The position numbers and the translations under genes were made by a program. DNA of 64,000 bases, taken from NCBI GenBank assembly GCA_964594065.1, contig CAZQKX010000002.1, positions 60,811 to 124,810 on the forward strand, written 5' to 3'. Position 1 is the first letter of the stretch, and each line of letters starts with the position of its first letter. Below are positions 25,482 to 34,479 of the stretch, in pieces. Origin of the DNA: 4572-13 sp964594065. Its GTDB lineage: Bacteria; Planctomycetota; Phycisphaerae; Sedimentisphaerales; Anaerohalosphaeraceae. The notes beneath the pieces are model-generated. The model worked only from the letters and a program-made list of their open reading frames with translations. It was not told the DNA's origin and searched no databases.

Positions 25482-26216
25482 ATGCTTAATTTAAATTTAC
25501 CCAGAAAGAATGGGTTGTTTATCACCGGAACCGATACCGGCGTGGGCAAGACGCTGATTACCGGCGGGATCGCGGCGGTGTTGCGGTCTCAGGGATTGAA
25601 AGTCGGTGTCTTTAAGCCGATTGCTTCGGGCTGTCGGGATGAAGGTGTACTGATCAGCGATGATACGGAGTTTTTGGCAATGTGCGCTGATGCGAATTAT
25701 TCATTGAGCGTGATCACGCCGGTGACGTATAAAACGCCTGCGGCTCCATTAACATGCGTTCAAATTGAAAACCGTCCGATCAATTACGAGGAGATCGTTT
25801 CCGCTTACACCTATCTTTGTGACAATACGGACGTTGTGCTCGTCGAGGGCATCGGCGGGGCGTTGGTTCCGATTGACGAAGAGCACACGGTGCTGGATCT
25901 GGCGGCTGAGTTCAATTTGCCGATGGTGATCATCGCCCGGCCCAATCTGGGGACGATCAACCACAGCCTGCTGACGATACAGGCGGTGCGCAACGCCGGC
26001 TTGCCGGTCGCGGGCCTGGTCATCAGCGGCTATCAGGCTATCGATGCGACCATTGCCGAAGAAACCAGCCCCTATGTCATCTGCAATTTCAGCGATACGA
26101 ATTTACTTTCCATTGTGCCATACGATGAAGAATCCAGCGTCGAAGAAGGGCGACTTGGCGAAGGTATCATAGAGACCCTCCAGTTCTGTGACTGGAGGGC
26201 GTTAAGTGAGCTTTAG
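25482..26216 (+). CDS. bioD: Dethiobiotin synthetase
   Basis: A 244-residue ATP-dependent enzyme that closes the ureido ring of dethiobiotin from DAPA and CO2, acting directly after BioA. It has the P-loop FITGTDTGVGKTLITGG, the conserved VFKPIASG, VEGIGGALVPI and the nucleotide-site strand MVIIARPNLGTINHSLLT. The gene ends with a strong 8-bp inverted repeat (CCTCCAGT...ACTGGAGG, 26177-26198) inside the coding region. It is tail-to-tail with the anti-sigma gene, only five bases apart. Together with bioA it makes a two-step biotin unit. Confidence 0.95.
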   Translation: MLNLNLPRKNGLFITGTDTGVGKTLITGGIAAVLRSQGLKVGVFKPIASGCRDEGVLISDDTEFLAMCADANYSLSVITPVTYKTPAAPLTCVQIENRPINYEEIVSAYTYLCDNTDVVLVEGIGGALVPIDEEHTVLDLAAEFNLPMVIIARPNLGTINHSLLTIQAVRNAGLPVAGLVISGYQAIDATIAEETSPYVICNFSDTNLLSIVPYDEESSVEEGRLGEGIIETLQFCDWRALSEL

Positions 26217-26221
26217 CGTTC

Positions 26222-27400
26222 TTAATCCGGCCACATGATCTTGCAGAATCGTTTCCCATTAAATTCATAAAATTTGATCGGGACTTTTTCATCTTTGATT
26301 TTGCCGCCGACTTCCCTGCTTTTTACCGGAATATACCAGTAACTACCCTCCTCATAGGGCCGGCCGATTTCGAGTATTTCAACCAGCGGCTGTGAAGTAT
26401 CTTTAGGGAGCTTAGCCAGCATCTCTTTTGGCGGAGGTCCAAATGGAAAAAGCAGTTGCTGGACGGTTTTCCAGTCCCTCTGATTCATGGCTTCTGTAAC
26501 ATCCCGGATAATCTTTTCACAGGCCTGTTCATGGGTCAATGATCCCACCGCCATGCCGGTATCCGGATGCACATGAATATCGTGTTCATTTGTCACCAAT
26601 TCCGCATCGTCCCGGACGGTAAATAATCCTTCCGGTGCGGGCTTGTTGTATTCGATAAAACTGATATTTCGAACAGCAATGGTTTGTCGAAAGTATTTCA
26701 TGAAATTTGACGTCTCAAGTGTTATAAAGCGAATCGGCAGTTTTGTTTCCGGATCGATAATATATCTGCATTTTCGGTCGCCCTCATCAATGCTGATGAC
26801 GATGACATCCTGGGCCAGTTCGTCATTATATTCATTGGTTATAATGACGGTATCATCCTTTTGACCCCTTTCGAGTGATTGCTTGAAGAAGTTTGAAAAA
26901 TCCGGATACCAGTTACATTTACGTTCATCCCGCCGGTTCAAACGGTAGCGGTTTGTTATTTCATTGTAACCGAATGAGCCTTCCGGTGAGTCGATCTTGC
27001 GAATGGGGAATCCCGGCCGATACAGACAGACATGTGTGGGTTTGCAGGCGGGTTCGTCAAAAAGCATCCAGCATTCAATATCACCTTGTTTGTAGAGCTC
27101 TGCTTTAAAATGAACGCTTTTGATCGTGTTCATGGCTTCAAGTGTTTGATCGATTGCGTAGGTTCTGGAAATGCCGTTATCTGATAGAGTCAGCCAGTAA
27201 ACCATCAGGATGACTCCCGCAGCAACGGCGATCTTGGTTATTTTACTGTGCATGATGAGTCTCCATATATTTTTATTGGCCCCGGACTGTTTGTCGGGCA
27301 AGGCACCGAGTGCATCATTTAGAATTTTTTCATCCACCTTTTGGCCAACAGTAGCGTTTGAGTTTTTAAATAGTTTGTCTATATTTTCTGCGGGAGTCAT
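26222..27400 (-). CDS. Putative transmembrane anti-sigma factor
   Basis: A 392-residue protein whose layout fits planctomycete anti-sigma proteins. A cytoplasmic head (residues 1-50, IDKLFKNSNATVGQKVDEKI, then LNDALGAL) precedes one membrane helix (about 54-72) and a long outer part with YAIDQTLEAMNTIKSVHFKA, as in LolA/RseB-like sensor domains. The C-terminal part (about 300-392) looks like a separate small domain. Its start overlaps the sigma factor gene by four bases (ATGA), so they are coupled. No zinc HCC motif is present. The ligand sensed outside is unknown. Confidence 0.75.
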   Translation of the reverse strand: MTPAENIDKLFKNSNATVGQKVDEKILNDALGALPDKQSGANKNIWRLIMHSKITKIAVAAGVILMVYWLTLSDNGISRTYAIDQTLEAMNTIKSVHFKAELYKQGDIECWMLFDEPACKPTHVCLYRPGFPIRKIDSPEGSFGYNEITNRYRLNRRDERKCNWYPDFSNFFKQSLERGQKDDTVIITNEYNDELAQDVIVISIDEGDRKCRYIIDPETKLPIRFITLETSNFMKYFRQTIAVRNISFIEYNKPAPEGLFTVRDDAELVTNEHDIHVHPDTGMAVGSLTHEQACEKIIRDVTEAMNQRDWKTVQQLLFPFGPPPKEMLAKLPKDTSQPLVEILEIGRPYEEGSYWYIPVKSREVGGKIKDEKVPIKFYEFNGKRFCKIMWPD

Positions 27401-27936
27401 TTTTCCCCCCCATCAATTAATAGTATCCGCAGTTTATCCATGCCGTACCGATACCGGCTTTTGGCAGTATTGATCGAGATTTCAAGCGATTGTGCGATCG
27501 TTCGCAATCGTATTTCGCTGTAATGCCGCAGAGCAATGATCTGCCGCTGCTCAAACGGTAATTGCTGCATTGCTTCGGCCAGTTTCAGCAGTTGTTCATT
27601 GCATTGGATCTGTTCATCCGGATGACTCGAACAGGCAACTTGGGAGATCGACTCATCCAGTGTGCAGTTTTTATGTTCTTTTGATCGGAAGCGGTTTTTT
27701 GCCCGATTAACGACGCAAACGGATAAATACGCTTTCAGACTTCCGGTCAGGTGAAAATCGGCCATATTTTCGGCAAACGCCACGAATACATCATGAACGA
27801 TATCTTCTGCCGTATGAACATCCCGAACGACCGAGATGGCTACTTTAAACAGTAAATCCCTGTATTTGGCATAAATCCTGCAAAATGCCTCGTTACTGCC
27901 GTGCTGACATCGATGTATGAGCCACTTGTCTTCCAT
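27397..27936 (-). CDS. ECF-type RNA polymerase sigma factor
   Basis: A 179-residue sigma-70 family factor with region 2 (DLLFKVAISVVRDVHTAEDI, then VHDVFVAFAENM) and region 4 (LPFEQRQIIALRHYSEIRL and the helix-turn-helix TIAQSLEISINTAKSR). It would direct RNA polymerase to a small regulon and be held by the protein encoded just downstream. No autoregulatory promoter motif could be defined in the 178 bases upstream. Confidence 0.92.
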   Translation of the reverse strand: MEDKWLIHRCQHGSNEAFCRIYAKYRDLLFKVAISVVRDVHTAEDIVHDVFVAFAENMADFHLTGSLKAYLSVCVVNRAKNRFRSKEHKNCTLDESISQVACSSHPDEQIQCNEQLLKLAEAMQQLPFEQRQIIALRHYSEIRLRTIAQSLEISINTAKSRYRYGMDKLRILLIDGGEK

Positions 27937-28115
27937 TTACTTCCCAACTAAACTGCCTGAAACGTTTCTATGCCTATAACAATCGAAAAAGGCCAATGGG
28001 TCTAAAAAAAACGCCTAAATTTCATTTTTTGGACTATTCATTGATTCTAAATCATTAATTGGGTAGAATCACGTTTTAAATTGAAGATGTAAAATAGCTT
28101 GATAAGAGGTCAGAT

Positions 28116-29735
28116 ATGTCAATACGACAAGCCGAAAACAGACGTTATTTGGTACCGGTCAATACCGCTTCAACACAGCAGTTATTTACGGACTGCCTGG
28201 TGATCGGAGCGGGGATTGCGGGCCTGCGAGCTGCCCTGCAGGCTGCCGAGCACTGTAATGTGACACTCGTCTGTAAAGGCACCTTCTCTGACAGCAATAC
28301 TTGGAATGCCCAGGGTGGGATCGCTTCGGTACTGGATGATGCCGACAGTTTCGAGTCGCATATTGATGACACCATGAAAACCTGTTGCGGTATCGGTGAT
28401 ATTGAGGTTGTCAGCCGCGTGGTTAAAGAAGGCCCCGCATTGGTTCGCCAGTTGATCGAATGGGGAACGGATTTCGATACCGTCAACGGTAAGCTTGATA
28501 TCACACTCGAAGGCGGACACAGCCACGCCCGCATTGCCCATTCTCACGGCGATTCAACCGGACGGGGCATTGCCGAAAGTATGGGCCGTCAGGTGCGGCA
28601 AACCGAATCGATCAATATCATTGAAAATTTTTACACGATAGATCTGCTGTCAAATAAGGACAATGAGTGCGTTGGCGTCATTGGATTTCGGCAGGGCGGA
28701 AACTTACAGATCATTTGGGCGGGCGCAACCATTCTCGCAACCGGCGGGTCGGGTCGGCTGTATCGTGAAACGACCAACCCCGAATGTGCGACTGCTGATG
28801 GATTGGCCATGGCCTGGCGGGCCGGGGTGGTGCTACGGGATATGGAGTTCATGCAGTTTCACCCGACGACACTGTATATCGCCGGGGCCTCGCGTGCATT
28901 GATAACGGAAACGCTTCGCGGAGAAGGCGGGGTTTTACGCGACTGCAATCAGGAGCGGTTTATGAAAGAGTATGACCCGGCGGGTGAACTGGCTCCTCGC
29001 GATGTAGTCAGCCGGGCGATCCTGGACCGGATGCTCAAGACCGGCGCGACCCATGTGTATCTGGATATCCGGCATTTTGATAAGGCTCATTTTCAAAAGC
29101 GTTTTCCACTGATCAGTGGATTGTGCGATAGTTTTGATATCAATATTTCCAAGGATATGATCCCCGTTCGGCCCAGTGCCCATTATATGATCGGCGGGAT
29201 TAAGACCGATGAGAATGCGGCGACGAATATCGGCCGGCTGTTTGCCTGCGGCGAAGTGGCCTCGACGGGATTGCACGGAGCCAATCGTCTCGGCAGTAAT
29301 TCGCTTTTGGAAGGGCTGGTTTTCGGCAAGATCGCCGGGCAGTCGGCGGTGTCGATCGTTAATGACACAGCTAGGCCCGAACACCATCGTATGCAGGTTG
29401 ATGTGCCGCTGTCCGATCGCAGCCGTCTTGATGCCGAGGACATTCGCAATTCCCTGCGGGCGCTGATGTGGCGCAATGTGGGAATCACCCGGCAGGATAA
29501 TCCGCTGACCGAAGCCGCCGAGATCATTACTTTCTGGCAGCGCTATGTGATGGATAAGGTCTTTACCACACCTTTTGGCTGGGAGTGTCAGAACATGCTG
29601 ACCGTGGCGGGACTGATGGCCCATGCCGCAAAAGAAAGAAAAGAGTCCCGCGGTGTTCACTATCGACAGGACTACCCTGACCGAGACGATAAAAACTACG
29701 CTCGGCATATCGAACTAAGACGAGAATTGTTTTGA
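28116..29735 (+). CDS. nadB: L-aspartate oxidase
   Basis: A 539-residue flavoprotein that oxidises aspartate to iminoaspartate, the first step of de novo NAD synthesis. It has the dinucleotide-binding CLVIGAGIAGLRAALQAAE, the NAQGGIAS loop, the TGGSGRLYRETTNPECATAD segment, the active-site region MEFMQFHPTTL and the C-terminal GLHGANRLGSNSLLEGLVFG. AAGAGG stands seven bases before the ATG. nadA and nadC are not adjacent. A promoter for the next locus begins right after its stop. Confidence 0.96.
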   Translation: MSIRQAENRRYLVPVNTASTQQLFTDCLVIGAGIAGLRAALQAAEHCNVTLVCKGTFSDSNTWNAQGGIASVLDDADSFESHIDDTMKTCCGIGDIEVVSRVVKEGPALVRQLIEWGTDFDTVNGKLDITLEGGHSHARIAHSHGDSTGRGIAESMGRQVRQTESINIIENFYTIDLLSNKDNECVGVIGFRQGGNLQIIWAGATILATGGSGRLYRETTNPECATADGLAMAWRAGVVLRDMEFMQFHPTTLYIAGASRALITETLRGEGGVLRDCNQERFMKEYDPAGELAPRDVVSRAILDRMLKTGATHVYLDIRHFDKAHFQKRFPLISGLCDSFDINISKDMIPVRPSAHYMIGGIKTDENAATNIGRLFACGEVASTGLHGANRLGSNSLLEGLVFGKIAGQSAVSIVNDTARPEHHRMQVDVPLSDRSRLDAEDIRNSLRALMWRNVGITRQDNPLTEAAEIITFWQRYVMDKVFTTPFGWECQNMLTVAGLMAHAAKERKESRGVHYRQDYPDRDDKNYARHIELRRELF

Positions 29736-29736
29736 C

Positions 29737-29766
29737 TTGACAATAATAGCTAAATAACGATAAAAT
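29737..29766 (+). promoter_or_regulatory. Sigma-70 type promoter of the surface-glycan locus
   Basis: TTGACA (29737-29742), 18-base spacer, TAAAAT (29761-29766). It lies between the nadB stop and the GT2 gene, 43 bases before its ATG, and would start the AT-rich glycan gene set. Confidence 0.65.
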
Positions 29767-29808
29767 CACACCGATAGTTGCGATAAATTATTTTGTAGGG
29801 ATTTTAAA

Positions 29809-30744
29809 ATGTGCTCCAAAACGATCACCGCGGTGATACCGGTCTATAACAGCGAAGAAAATCTTGAATTATTGTTAGCAAGGCTTTCCAGAGTTTTGGA
29901 AGAACATTCGGAGGCGTATGAGATTATCTTTGTCAATGACAGCAGCCAGGATGCGAGTTGGCAGGTTATTTGTGATCTGACTAATAAAAATCATTCGGCC
30001 AAAGGTGTCAATCTTATGCGAAATTACGGCCAGCATAACGCTCTTTTAGCAGGTATCCGCATGGCACAATATGAGCTGATCGTGACCATTGATGATGACC
30101 TTCAGCATCCTCCTGAAGAAATCCCGAAAATGCTGAAAAAGCTGGATGAGGGACATGATGTTGTCTATGGCTCTGCAGAAGAAAAGAAACATGGTTTCTT
30201 AAGGAATTTTTCGTCTCAGATAACCAAGTTAGCCTTTCAATCGATCATGAAGGTGCAGGTTGCCCGAAAAATCAGTGCTTTTCGCGTTTTTCGAACATCC
30301 CTGCGAAACGCGTTCGAAAACTACAATGCCCCCCATCCTTCGATCGATGTTTTGCTGTCTTGGGCCACCGTACGTTTTTCCTTCGTTGACGTCAGGCATG
30401 AGGAGCGTGAAATCGGGAAATCAAATTATACTTTCAGAAAGCTCCTTGGCCATGCTATAAACATGATGACAGGTTTTAGTACCATGCCGTTACGAATCGC
30501 CAGTTTACTGGGATTCTTTTTTACATTATTTGGCATTGCTGTCTTTCTGTTCGTCTTCCTCCGTTATATGTTATACGGTGCCCCTGTACAGGGATTTACT
30601 TTTCTGGCTTCAACAATTGCGATCTTTTCCGGTGTGCAGCTTTTTGTCTTTGGTATTTTCGGTGAATATTTGGCTCGCATGTATTCCAGAATTATGGATC
30701 GCCCCACTTATATTGTACAAGAAATTAAAAAACATTCGGAATAA
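29809..30744 (+). CDS. Glycosyltransferase family 2, DPM1/ArnC/GtrB-like
   Basis: A 311-residue enzyme with a cytoplasmic GT-A domain and two C-terminal membrane helices (about 230-257 and 265-290). The start ITAVIPVYNSEENLELLLAR, the metal-binding VTIDDDLQHPPEEIPKML and the KARD-like basic region fit the group that loads sugars onto undecaprenyl phosphate. It could make the lipid-linked sugar donor used by the GtrII-like protein encoded further downstream, in the GtrB-GtrII manner. It is first of a co-directional set reaching to 37.5 kb. Confidence 0.9.
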   Translation: MCSKTITAVIPVYNSEENLELLLARLSRVLEEHSEAYEIIFVNDSSQDASWQVICDLTNKNHSAKGVNLMRNYGQHNALLAGIRMAQYELIVTIDDDLQHPPEEIPKMLKKLDEGHDVVYGSAEEKKHGFLRNFSSQITKLAFQSIMKVQVARKISAFRVFRTSLRNAFENYNAPHPSIDVLLSWATVRFSFVDVRHEEREIGKSNYTFRKLLGHAINMMTGFSTMPLRIASLLGFFFTLFGIAVFLFVFLRYMLYGAPVQGFTFLASTIAIFSGVQLFVFGIFGEYLARMYSRIMDRPTYIVQEIKKHSE

Positions 30745-30765
30745 CCCCCACTTAGATGGCTGATA

Positions 30766-31560
30766 ATGTTTGAATTGCAGTACGAACCTTTAATAATGAA
30801 TGAGAAACTGAAACCCTGGGAAATTGCGGTTATTCCCTGGGACTCAGAGAGTTTTGGTTTTGGGGTGTCTGCGTTGGAGCCGTGTTACGATGACAAGCAA
30901 AGTAATCAGGCTGCTTTGCTTGAGGATGCTTTGAAGGCTTATTGCCAAGACAAGCAGGTTCGGTTGATTACCGCTACAATTTCGTCTGATCAACATGCGG
31001 CATCTCTGCTATTGCAGAAGGCGGGATTTTATTTTATTGACCTGTCATTAAGTGTCCATTATGGGAATTTGAAAGATATTTCGACGGGCAGTCCCGCTGG
31101 TTTTTCTTTAACTATGGCAACTCCTGAGGAGATTGATGTGCTTGTGGAAATGGCAGGGCGTTCGTTCCAGCATGGTCGATATCACCTGGACGATTGTTTT
31201 CCCCGGCCTTTAGCCGATCGACGCTATGCCGATTGGCTGAGCCGATGCCGGGACTCCGACAACCCACAGCAAATTTTATGCGCAAGGATTCACGATGCGA
31301 TCTGCGGTTTTTCAGTTGTGGAAAACAAGGGTTCTAAGGGCTATATGCATTTACATGCCCTTGATTCAAAATGGCGAGGAAAAAAACTCGGAACCGGTCT
31401 GATTTTACAATCGTTAGATTATTTGCGGGGCTTGGGGGCCGAGACCGCCGGAACAAAGATCTCGTCCTCAAATCTTAATGCGTTAAACATGCATTCTCGG
31501 CTAAATGGACGTTTTACCGCCGCGGACCGATTGCTGCATTGGCATCATCCAGAGAAATGA
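30766..31560 (+). CDS. GNAT N-acetyltransferase, WecD-like
   Basis: A 264-residue protein with two GNAT-like halves. The N-terminal half opens with IPWDSESFGFGVSALEP, the pattern of dTDP-fucosamine acetyltransferase (WecD/RffC). The C-terminal half has the acetyl-CoA loop SKWRGKKLGTGLILQSLDY and a final HSRLNGRF strand. Its partner aminotransferase of the WecE type is encoded two genes downstream, supporting acetylation of a 4-amino-4,6-dideoxy sugar. ATG codons at 30766 and 30799 are both possible starts; neither has a good ribosome site. Confidence 0.75.
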   Translation: MFELQYEPLIMNEKLKPWEIAVIPWDSESFGFGVSALEPCYDDKQSNQAALLEDALKAYCQDKQVRLITATISSDQHAASLLLQKAGFYFIDLSLSVHYGNLKDISTGSPAGFSLTMATPEEIDVLVEMAGRSFQHGRYHLDDCFPRPLADRRYADWLSRCRDSDNPQQILCARIHDAICGFSVVENKGSKGYMHLHALDSKWRGKKLGTGLILQSLDYLRGLGAETAGTKISSSNLNALNMHSRLNGRFTAADRLLHWHHPEK

Positions 31561-31575
31561 TAACGGAGAACTAAG

Positions 31576-32748
31576 ATGAAAAAGATAGAACTTGCCGACA
31601 GCAGGGGTGCAATAGAGCTGGCTTATGTGAGAAATATTGCTTATTTATTTGTTTTTTTCCTTTCCTTGTATCTTTATATCAATTGTCCCAAAGATGCAGA
31701 CTTACATTTACATATTCGATTTATCGAAAAAATTGACCAGGGCCGCCTTGTTGTTCCGCACTTTCTTTATCACTTGGTTGTTTTTACTGTTTCCAAGGTT
31801 TCACATCTGTCTTTTCACTATGCTTCCTGCCTGGTACTGGCTTCGTGTATCGTTGCTTCGATGATTCTGATCGAGCGGATACTCAGGAATTTTCTGCGAG
31901 GCAGGTATTCTGATTACTTTGTACTTTTTGTTTCTCTATCGTTGATATTTGTGTCAGCGATTTATTTTCCACTGATTAATAAATATCCTTATAAGGTGAT
32001 ATGGAGCCCTAATCCATGGCATAATCCAACATATATCGCCGCAAAGCCCTTTGTGCTATTGAGTTTTTATTGGTATACTTTGGAGATAACAAAGAAGGCG
32101 TGTTTTGAAAAGCGATTTTCGGTGATACGCATTTCACTGTTGCTGGTGATTTGTACTTTGATCAAGCCTAATTATGTCCTGGCATTCATTCCTGCTTCGA
32201 TTCTTTTTTGTTTTTTTCAGTCCGACAAAATCCGAATGTTTCTCAAAACGGTGCAATTACTGTTACCAGTTTTAATCGTTCTGCTTTTGCAGTATTTATT
32301 TACTTACTATTATGACGTGAAAGGTTCCAGTTCGATCCAATTTTGTTTTTTTGATGTCTGGCAGGGTCATGCAAAATCGCTGTTTTTGGCGATCTTGCAG
32401 GCGACGGCATTCCCGCTGGTTGCATTCATAGTGATGCGTCCTCGCCTGTCAGGAGATAAGATGTTCTTTTTCAGTTGGGTACTGTTTATCGTCGGATTAT
32501 TTATTTTTGGTTTTTTATGTGAAACCGGGCATCGAAGAGGTCATGCAAATTTTGCCTGGACCTACATGTTTTGTCTGAACATACTTTTTATCTATAGTAC
32601 AATTGTTTTTTTACGATGGATATCTGATATCCCTAAAGATAACAGAGCGTTTCAGATAAAACTATTTTTGTGCAGTATGACATTTTTAATCCATTTTTTT
32701 TCCGGCATCTATTATGTCGGATACTTGATGTCGGGACGGTGTTATTGA
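31576..32748 (+). CDS. Polytopic membrane protein of the glycan locus
   Basis: A 390-residue hydrophobic protein with about nine to ten predicted membrane helices. GGAG stands eight bases ahead of the ATG. Between the first two helices is a KDADLHLHIRFIEKIDQGRL loop, where the D-x-H pattern recalls the acidic catalytic loop of GT-C glycosyltransferases. A second outer loop has WSPNPWHNPTYIAAKPFVLL. It could be a GT-C type transferase or a polymerase/flippase component. It lies between the WecD-like and WecE-like genes with short gaps, so it belongs to the same operon. No family assigned. Confidence 0.7.
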   Translation: MKKIELADSRGAIELAYVRNIAYLFVFFLSLYLYINCPKDADLHLHIRFIEKIDQGRLVVPHFLYHLVVFTVSKVSHLSFHYASCLVLASCIVASMILIERILRNFLRGRYSDYFVLFVSLSLIFVSAIYFPLINKYPYKVIWSPNPWHNPTYIAAKPFVLLSFYWYTLEITKKACFEKRFSVIRISLLLVICTLIKPNYVLAFIPASILFCFFQSDKIRMFLKTVQLLLPVLIVLLLQYLFTYYYDVKGSSSIQFCFFDVWQGHAKSLFLAILQATAFPLVAFIVMRPRLSGDKMFFFSWVLFIVGLFIFGFLCETGHRRGHANFAWTYMFCLNILFIYSTIVFLRWISDIPKDNRAFQIKLFLCSMTFLIHFFSGIYYVGYLMSGRCY

Positions 32749-32772
32749 ACCCAAAAGGAAAGGGAACAACAG

Positions 32773-33906
32773 GTGGCAACCTATCAAATACCTTTTAATA
32801 AACCATGCTTTGAAGGCAAGGAACTGGTCTACATTGCCGAAGCAATAAGCCGGGGTCACATTTCCGGCGACGGCCATTTTACTCGAAAATGCTCAGACTT
32901 TTTTGAAACAGAGATGGGATGTAAAAGAGCTTTGTTGACGACTTCCTGTACCCATGCTTTGGAAATCGCAGCTTTATTACTGGATTTAAAGCCCGGTGAT
33001 GAGGTTATTGTCCCCTCGTTCACGTTTGTTTCGACAGCCAATGCTTTTGCACTGCATGGGGCTAGGCTGGTTTTTGCCGATATTTGCCCGGATACGCTGA
33101 ATATAGATCATGCCCAGATCGAAGAACTGATTACCGACAGAACCCGGGCGATCGTGCCGGTTCATTATGCCGGGGTAGGATGTGAAATGGATGATATTAT
33201 GGAGATTGCCAAACGCCACGATCTCCTGATTATTGAAGATAATGCACACGGTTTGTTTGGAAAATATAACGGTCAGTGTCTGGGGTCGATCGGTCAGATG
33301 TCAACATTGAGTTTTCATGAAACCAAAAACTTTACGTGTGGAGAAGGCGGCGCGTTACTTATTAATGACTCTCAATATAAAGAGCGTGCGGAAATGATAC
33401 GTGAAAAAGGAACCAATCGAAGCCAGTTCTTCCGAGGCGAAGTGGACAAATATACCTGGCGGGATATCGGTTCCAGTTACCTTCCCTCTGACATGCTGGC
33501 CGGTTTTCTTTATGCTCAGCTTGAGGGACGTCAACATATCATGGAGCATCGCAGACGAATCTGGAATTATTATAACGAGTCTCTGAACGAATGGGCTGTT
33601 TCCAAAGGAGTTCGTTTGCCGTTTATTCCATCACATTGTGAACAATCGTATCACATGTTTTATATGTTAATGCCGACGGCCGAAATGCAGCAAGCCTTTA
33701 TCGAACATATGAAATCAAACGAGATCCTTTGCGTTTTTCATTATTTGCCCCTGCATCTTTCAGAAATGGGTAAACGATTGAGTATCCCCGAAGGAGATTG
33801 TCCTGTTAGCGAAGATGTCAGCGGACGATTGGTAAGACTGCCTTTCTTTAATAGACTTTCCAATGAAGATCAGGAGTTGGTTGTCAAAAAGACAATTCAA
33901 TTTTAA
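32773..33906 (+). CDS. rffA: dTDP-4-amino-4,6-dideoxygalactose transaminase (RffA/WecE type)
   Basis: A 377-residue PLP-dependent sugar aminotransferase of the DegT/DnrJ/EryC1 family. The start IPFNKPCFEGKELVYI and GHISGDGHFT are typical of RffA. The cofactor region GDEVIVPSFTFVSTANAFAL, the PVHYAGVGCEMDDI segment and the PLP lysine in SFHETKNFTCGEGGAL are intact. It would make dTDP-4-amino-4,6-dideoxygalactose, the substrate of the WecD-like acetyltransferase two genes earlier. The GTG at 32773 opens the frame. Its stop is 11 bases from a duplicated and truncated GtrII-like gene start. Confidence 0.92.
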   Translation: MATYQIPFNKPCFEGKELVYIAEAISRGHISGDGHFTRKCSDFFETEMGCKRALLTTSCTHALEIAALLLDLKPGDEVIVPSFTFVSTANAFALHGARLVFADICPDTLNIDHAQIEELITDRTRAIVPVHYAGVGCEMDDIMEIAKRHDLLIIEDNAHGLFGKYNGQCLGSIGQMSTLSFHETKNFTCGEGGALLINDSQYKERAEMIREKGTNRSQFFRGEVDKYTWRDIGSSYLPSDMLAGFLYAQLEGRQHIMEHRRRIWNYYNESLNEWAVSKGVRLPFIPSHCEQSYHMFYMLMPTAEMQQAFIEHMKSNEILCVFHYLPLHLSEMGKRLSIPEGDCPVSEDVSGRLVRLPFFNRLSNEDQELVVKKTIQF

Positions 33907-34112
33907 GGCCAATATCGTGGAACAGATCAAATGTAAATTTATTGAAGCGTATCAGGAATGGGGAAGAACTTTTTGGATCTGTGTTGTTCTGAATTTGCTG
34001 GCGTTTTCGGGATATATTATTCATCTTACGTATGCCGTTGACGATTATGGGTCACTTTTTTCCAATGTCAGCCATGTTGTACACAGCCGTTGGTTTGCCG
34101 GCTTTATTTATA
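33901..34112 (+). repeat. 212-bp direct repeat, copy 1
   Basis: Matches 35939-36150 without gaps. About ten mismatches sit near the two ends and roughly 140 central bases are identical. It covers the ribosome site and the first 65 or so codons of a GtrII-like gene. Confidence 0.9.
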
Positions 34113-34126
34113 GCCGAATCCATTGA
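33918..34126 (+). pseudogene. Truncated 5' end of a GtrII-like gene
   Basis: From the GTG at 33918 (VEQIKCKFIEAYQEWGRTFW) the frame follows the first 65 residues of the protein at 35955-37499 almost exactly, including the first membrane helix. It then diverges at FIYS and stops within five codons. It has the same AAGG ribosome site eight bases before the start as the intact copy. Since it lies directly after rffA, the original gene probably stood here, and the segment with the acyltransferase separates the remnant from the intact copy now 2 kb away. Confidence 0.8.
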
Positions 34127-34473
34127 GGTCTGTGCAAAAGCACTGATTGAAGACAACTCGGGACATAGTAATCCGAGTTTTCTTTTAAATTCTCAAAAAA
34201 ACTGTCTGGAAAAGGGAAATATTGATAGTTCAAGATGAATTTGATAAAATTATTGGCATCGAAAGGACTGAATCTTGTCTTGTAAACACGTAAATGGGAA
34301 ATCTCAGTCAGTACCGGACAACTTTGATGGACAGTCCGAAAAGGAAAAGAATACCCAAAAAGGTTGTCTGATCCCCTTTATTTTTCTCTGTGCAAAACAG
34401 TTCCACCTTAATTCAAAGGTGATTCTGTCCAGCGCATGGGGACAACCTTAGATTTCAGTTCAAAGAACAGGCG
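34127..34473 (+). other. 347-bp non-coding gap after the truncated gene
   Basis: No ORF or recognisable decayed gene. Two structures are visible. An inverted repeat of AAGGTTGTC (34360-34368) and GACAACCTT (34441-34449) encloses about 72 bases. Inside it is a smaller hairpin, CACCTT-AATTCA-AAGGTG. These could be a transcription stop or the edge of a lost mobile element; no target duplication was found. Confidence 0.5.
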
Positions 34474-34479
34474 GTGATC

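Noticed and set aside
26177..26198. Hairpin at the end of bioD as a terminator
   Set aside because: The 8-bp stem is strong but lies inside the coding sequence and has no T-run.
28935..29708. 257-codon minus-strand frame inside nadB
   Set aside because: Antisense to nadB, no ribosome site and no recognisable motif.
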